Shown piece after piece: positions 60,356 to 64,000 of a DNA stretch of 64,000 bases. The translations under genes and the position numbers were made by a program. The notes beneath the pieces are model-generated. The model ran no database searches. It was not told where the DNA came from and was given only the letters and a program-made list of their open reading frames with translations. Numbering within the stretch: the stretch's first letter is position 1; each line of letters begins with the position of its first letter. This DNA is from Xylaria sp. FL1777 (taxonomy: Eukaryota > Ascomycota > Sordariomycetes > Xylariales > Xylariaceae), in contig MU400536.1 of assembly GCA_022578965.1 (NCBI GenBank), positions 124,001 through 188,000 on the forward strand, given 5' to 3'.

Positions 60356-62514
60356 CGGGGCGGAGCGTCGTTGGCGGGATGGCGAGGCGGGGGTTTGGGA
60401 AAGGGGACGGTCGGTGTTAAGATTTCAGCTGTCGCGAAGAAAAGGACCCGGGAGAGGTGGGTGGAGGCAAGGGGTGGCGATGGGGACAGCGAGCGGACGC
60501 CGGCCCAACAACAGCGAGGCAGCGGGACAATAGGACGGCCGGGCACGATGCCACCGTGGACGGACGAAGGCAAGCTAAGGACGCAGCTTGCTAGCTCGAC
60601 CAGAGGCACGTTAGAGTAGCCGCCCAACAAGAGCTATTAGACAGTATCCTGGTCCAGGAAGCCCGGACTAGTACTCAACGCTCCGAATAGTCAAGTTGAG
60701 TGCTATACAGGGGCAAACATATTATCTTAAGACTATACCGCCCACAAGGGAAGCAGAAACTTATGGATGAAGCTAGTGAGTTGCCGACAAGAGATGAAGC
60801 TGGTGGCGATAAGATGGTGGTGGTGATGGCGGTAGGGGTGGTGAGTGATGATGGTGATGGTGATGGTGATGGTTGCCCGTGATAACCCCTCGGTGGGGAG
60901 CAAAGCGCACTCCTCAAGGAGGCTCGCCTGTGAAAATGGTGCAGCTTGCAGGGGCTTGCTACCTATGTAGGTACCTAGGTACCTATACGTAGATCCCTAA
61001 GTACCTAGGTACATATGTAGTAGAGCCTATAAGCTTAGCTACCTAGGTATGTACCTACCTAGGTACATACATAAGTAGGTGACTCCTAACTTATCTCAGT
61101 GTTTTGTTACCATGAATTTGTTTTTTGTTTTATTCCCTCTTTTCATTTCTTACTACACTACAATCTTGTTGCTAGGATCGTTATACAGCCGTAACAAATT
61201 ATGGTAATGTTCTTTCGAGGGACGGGCACACAAGGGCACACGCTCCCCATGGTTACCGTCACACACTTAAAATCCCCGGTTTACTGGCCGATTCTCAAAT
61301 GACCCACGCGTTAGGGGACGGGGAGCATATGATTGGCTATAACATCGGTAATACCTACCTGCATTGTACAACAAGTGTATACCTGATGTATTGCAAGGAG
61401 CTTTGCCTTTTTTGCCTCTTTGTTCGAACCAATTGATTTACTTATAGTTTGTCAACCCTTGCGCTTGCGCAGATGTAGGCATGTGATAGCAGCTAAGGTT
61501 GTAAGATGCCGCGAAGATGCAGGATAGTCGATAGGTAGTCTTGGACAGCGCTTGCGCTTCTGATACCTCTATGACCCTACGAGAATCTGCGCGGTCCAAA
61601 ATGTCTCCTATTGCTGATGCTATGTTAGGGCACGGGTTTTGGCAGATGGCAGACGCTGCGAATACCTACAAACAAGTACTAGTAAAAAATAAGTATACTA
61701 CACATAGACAGGTATGTGAAGTCGGCCTGATTGGCATGCCCGGGCTTGAAGTGTAGGTTAGAGAATCAGTTGTCCACTTCATCTCCTTCGGCGCAGTCGT
61801 TTAACCTAAGCTCTGCTTCCTTTCTCTCATTATTTTCCCCGGACATAGCTTACTTTGGAAAGGTGCCCTTAGTTATACATACTACTGAATTATTTGGCTT
61901 TGATAGGAATATTGCCCATGGCAATCCATTGCTCTAAAGTACAGGTACACTTGGTAAGACGGTGGACGAGAAAGACGACACATACGATGACGATCACTAC
62001 TTAGGCTATTGACTCCCTTGATGCACATTCTAGAAGTATGGTTTGTGGGGATTGTGGTCTGATAGAGACACGGTTAGAAGATGTAATATGTGTCTGCGTG
62101 TGTTATATCTACTTAACGAATCTACATCAATTTAAAAGAAAAGTGAGCACTACTTAGGTAGGAGTTCACAACTTCGGCCAAGGACACTTGGCAGGGGATG
62201 ATAATAAGTATCAACGTTATGTGTCATAGGCTGGAGAAGATCACTTGTCATGGGATTCGCAGCCAAGCTTTGCGGGCCCATGCATCAGCCGACTGCCATC
62301 TTTCGCAAGCCAAGGTGCCACTTGCTGACCTCTGTGACGCGAAAAGGGGCTATTTAGAAAGAGGATTATAAGCGTACAGCTAATCGTTAACGAAGGATCC
62401 AACTTGCAAACTTACTGTGAGTATCGATAAGTGGCTCATGGGTCCAGGGTGCAGATACCTATACTTAATGGAGTGAAATGTTTCGCCCGTCGAGGGAGGC
62501 CAGCGGTTATTTCG
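60356..62514. promoter_or_regulatory. SNF1 promoter/leader and a dense ACCTAGGT repeat cluster
   Basis: The first 300 bases are GC-rich leader of SNF1. A GATGGT tandem lies at 60847-60874. At about 60959-61080 is the densest ACCTAGGT/TACCTA cluster in the window. Beyond this to 62514 no gene is seen; ORFs at 61541-61937 are short and featureless. Confidence 0.5.
60959..61080. repeat. Cluster of TAGGTACCTAGGTACCTA-type palindromic motifs
   Basis: Repeated, imperfectly spaced copies of ACCTAGGT and GTACCTA, which are self-complementary, fill about 120 bp upstream of SNF1. Smaller clusters of the same motif occur in at least eight other intergenic spaces of the window and in no coding exon I read. 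Confidence 0.85.
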
Positions 62515-63321
62515 TCAACCTCTTTCCTCTTCCTCTTTGAGCTTTTCTACAAGTTTTGTCCGTAAGAAGTCGCTGAGACCAAGACTATAATTGAAATGTA
62601 GGTTAGTCAAAAGCGAAAATACAGCGGTCAGCATAGCTGAACAACTTACATGCCCTCGTTGGTCATGATGCGGTATGTACCACTAGGCTCAAATGTGCCA
62701 ATGATCTTTCCGTGACCATCAACTTCAATACTGCCCAAAATGTCTTCGGGGAAGGCGATCCTTCCAAAATCAGGCGGATTCCGAAGGTCGGAGAGATGAA
62801 TGTGGCCACCTACTCCCGTTTCATTACCAGCACCCGAGCTGGTTGTAGATTTTCTTGAAGCTCGCTGTTGAGGAAAGAAAGCACCGTGTAAACCAAAAGT
62901 TGTGCCTCCGGTGCCGGCAAAAGCCTGCGCTTGAGACTGCAGAACAGGGTCCTGGGCAGCGTGCTGACGAAGGACGCCGTTCAAAATGGACATGAATTCA
63001 TGGTTCTCGGTGAACGATTGGGGCGTTGGAGGAAGTTGAGTAGAGGCGCCAATGGCCAGTCTAGGGGTCGGGGGATTTGTATCGAGGTACGTGAGGAGAT
63101 ATCCACCACGAAGAGCAGCATTTGGGAACGCTTTCTGATGATGGCGAGACAATTAGTCATGGCCAGGCACTGAGTAGGGTGCAAAATGGATCTACGATCA
63201 AGAACCAAGTGAGAGAGTAGGTACTGACAATGTAGGGATTGGAGCTGAGAGTAGACACACAGCGGCGTTGCGAGAACAGTCTGCTACATGTTGGCGCAAG
63301 CGGCACTCGCGGTAATATCAT
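62515..63321 (-). CDS. Conserved fungal protein, probably mitochondrial
   Basis: Three exons (63321-63229, 63134-62650, 62584-62515; introns 94 and 65 nt) give 215 aa. The first exon, starting MILPRVPLAPTCSRLFSQRR, is rich in Arg/Ser/Leu without acids, a typical mitochondrial presequence. Exon 2 begins KAFPNAALRGGYLLTYLDTN. It has a Pro/Ser/Gly-rich middle and a conserved-looking segment (RIAFPEDILGSIEVDGHGKI then GTFEPSGTYRIMTNEGI). The last exon adds LGLSDFLRTKLVEKLKEEEE. I recall similar proteins in other ascomycetes, with no assigned function. The donor GTCAGT of the first intron is atypical, but phase and branch site (GACTAAT) fit. Confidence 0.72.
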
Positions 63322-63781
63322 TGTTGCTAAGGAGTAGCGATAGTAAGGACGTCATGAAAAGGCCGAGAGGCCACGGTTTATATAGTAATGTAGAGAGAAG
63401 AAAAAGATCGCGAGTGACGTTGCGTGCAATACCGGTACTGCAATCCGGTCGTTGGAAGCTCAAGCGAGTTGGATTAAATTGAATTGACGTAGGTATTAGG
63501 TATTAGGTATTACAGCACACATCACACATCACATCTCACAGATCTCACAATTGGAGGTGGGGCTAGCGCATGGGTCCCAGACCCTCGTACAATTACCCCA
63601 ATTATTCAGGACCCCTGAAGCCTATCCCATTAACGCGTCGACGCGTCTTCTTTCATCATGCATAGCAATCAGTATCTTGGTGTCGTTGCCTCTGCTTCCG
63701 AGGTTAGGAGTTGGAGCTTGTCGACTCAAACACAACAAGTTGCACATGCTATGAATTTGCCATGAGGTCATTATTCTAGTT
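63322..63781. other. Upstream region of the mitochondrial-type gene with short tandem repeats
   Basis: It contains a three-copy TAGGTAT repeat (63490-63511) followed by CACATCACA-type repeats to about 63550. No coding signal. Confidence 0.5.
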
Positions 63782-64000
63782 TCATATATACTTTCTGGTC
63801 ATGAAGAAAAACAATCCGGCAACAATGCAGAACAACAAGGATTCCAGGGCCTCTATATTTGCCCCCAAGGCCCCTCCATCCTCAGCCCTGAATCCGATCC
63901 CATCGTCTTCGCCCGCTTTCGGAACGCCAGCGCATACTCTCAAGCCATTCTCGATTGTTCCGCCCTCCAAGACAACAATATTGCCCATCCTCTTACCCCC
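63782..64000 (-). CDS. Partial ORF at right edge, strand not settled
   Basis: On the minus strand a frame open from the window edge ends at 63782. It is Gly/Glu-rich (VLEGGTIENGLRVCAGVPKA) and finishes with a hydrophobic tail (ESLLFCIVAGLFFFMTRKYI) that could be a C-terminal membrane anchor. On the plus strand an equally long frame opens at the ATG at 63801, beginning MKKNNPATMQNNKDS and then Ser/Pro-rich, and also runs off the edge. The anchor-like tail slightly favours the minus strand. Neither is recognised. Confidence 0.3.
   Translation of the reverse strand, partial: GGKRMGNIVVLEGGTIENGLRVCAGVPKAGEDDGIGFRAEDGGALGANIEALESLLFCIVAGLFFFMTRKYI

Overview
This is nuclear DNA of a filamentous ascomycete. 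The genes have short spliceosomal introns (mostly 48-110 nt, GTAAGT/GTATGT-type donors), fungal-only families are present (a FacB-type Zn2Cys6 activator, a HET domain, Pmp3, a fungal GH92), and intergenic spaces are long and often AT-rich. The closest matches I recall for several proteins are from Sordariomycetes; the order is a guess. I recognise no rRNA, tRNA, CRISPR array or intact transposon. Gene density is low: about 23 supportable protein genes in 64 kb.

Layout. 1-9.3 kb is a housekeeping block: a 5' partial fungal protein (-), eIF2B beta GCD7 (-) divergent from the nuclear-envelope phosphatase NEM1 (+), a 150-aa membrane protein (+) and snoRNP protein NHP2 (-). 9.3-17 kb holds a secreted GH92 alpha-mannosidase and a Cys-rich single-pass membrane protein with a possible splice-made uORF. 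17-24 kb is the most unusual locus: a protein with 19 ankyrin-like repeats, a run of 22 glutamates and a HET domain, with its frame interrupted inside the C-terminal HET-family region, next to a decayed ankyrin-like relic. 24-31 kb carries small fungal-specific proteins and a DUF952-like protein. 33-38 kb holds PMP3, a YGR210C-like GTPase (-, with a 10-nt microexon) and a SET-domain methyltransferase (+). 40.8-43.6 kb is a FacB/ACU-15-type acetate regulator. 46-50 kb holds a PGC1-like phosphodiesterase and a small charged protein with a 14-nt microexon. 50-57.6 kb is a gene-poor stretch with two small orphans. 57.7-63.3 kb carries SNF1 kinase (-) and a probable mitochondrial fungal protein (-), then an undecided partial ORF at the right edge.

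Functional links are loose. SNF1 and FacB/CAT8-type activators act in the same glucose-derepression pathway in other fungi and both occur here, 14 kb apart. NEM1 and the PGC1-like enzyme are both phospholipid-homeostasis factors. There is no biosynthetic cluster. The locus most worth experiments is the ankyrin/poly-Glu/HET gene and its surroundings. All exon joins were made by hand from splice signals, reading frame and recalled family resemblance; none is backed by transcripts or a database search.
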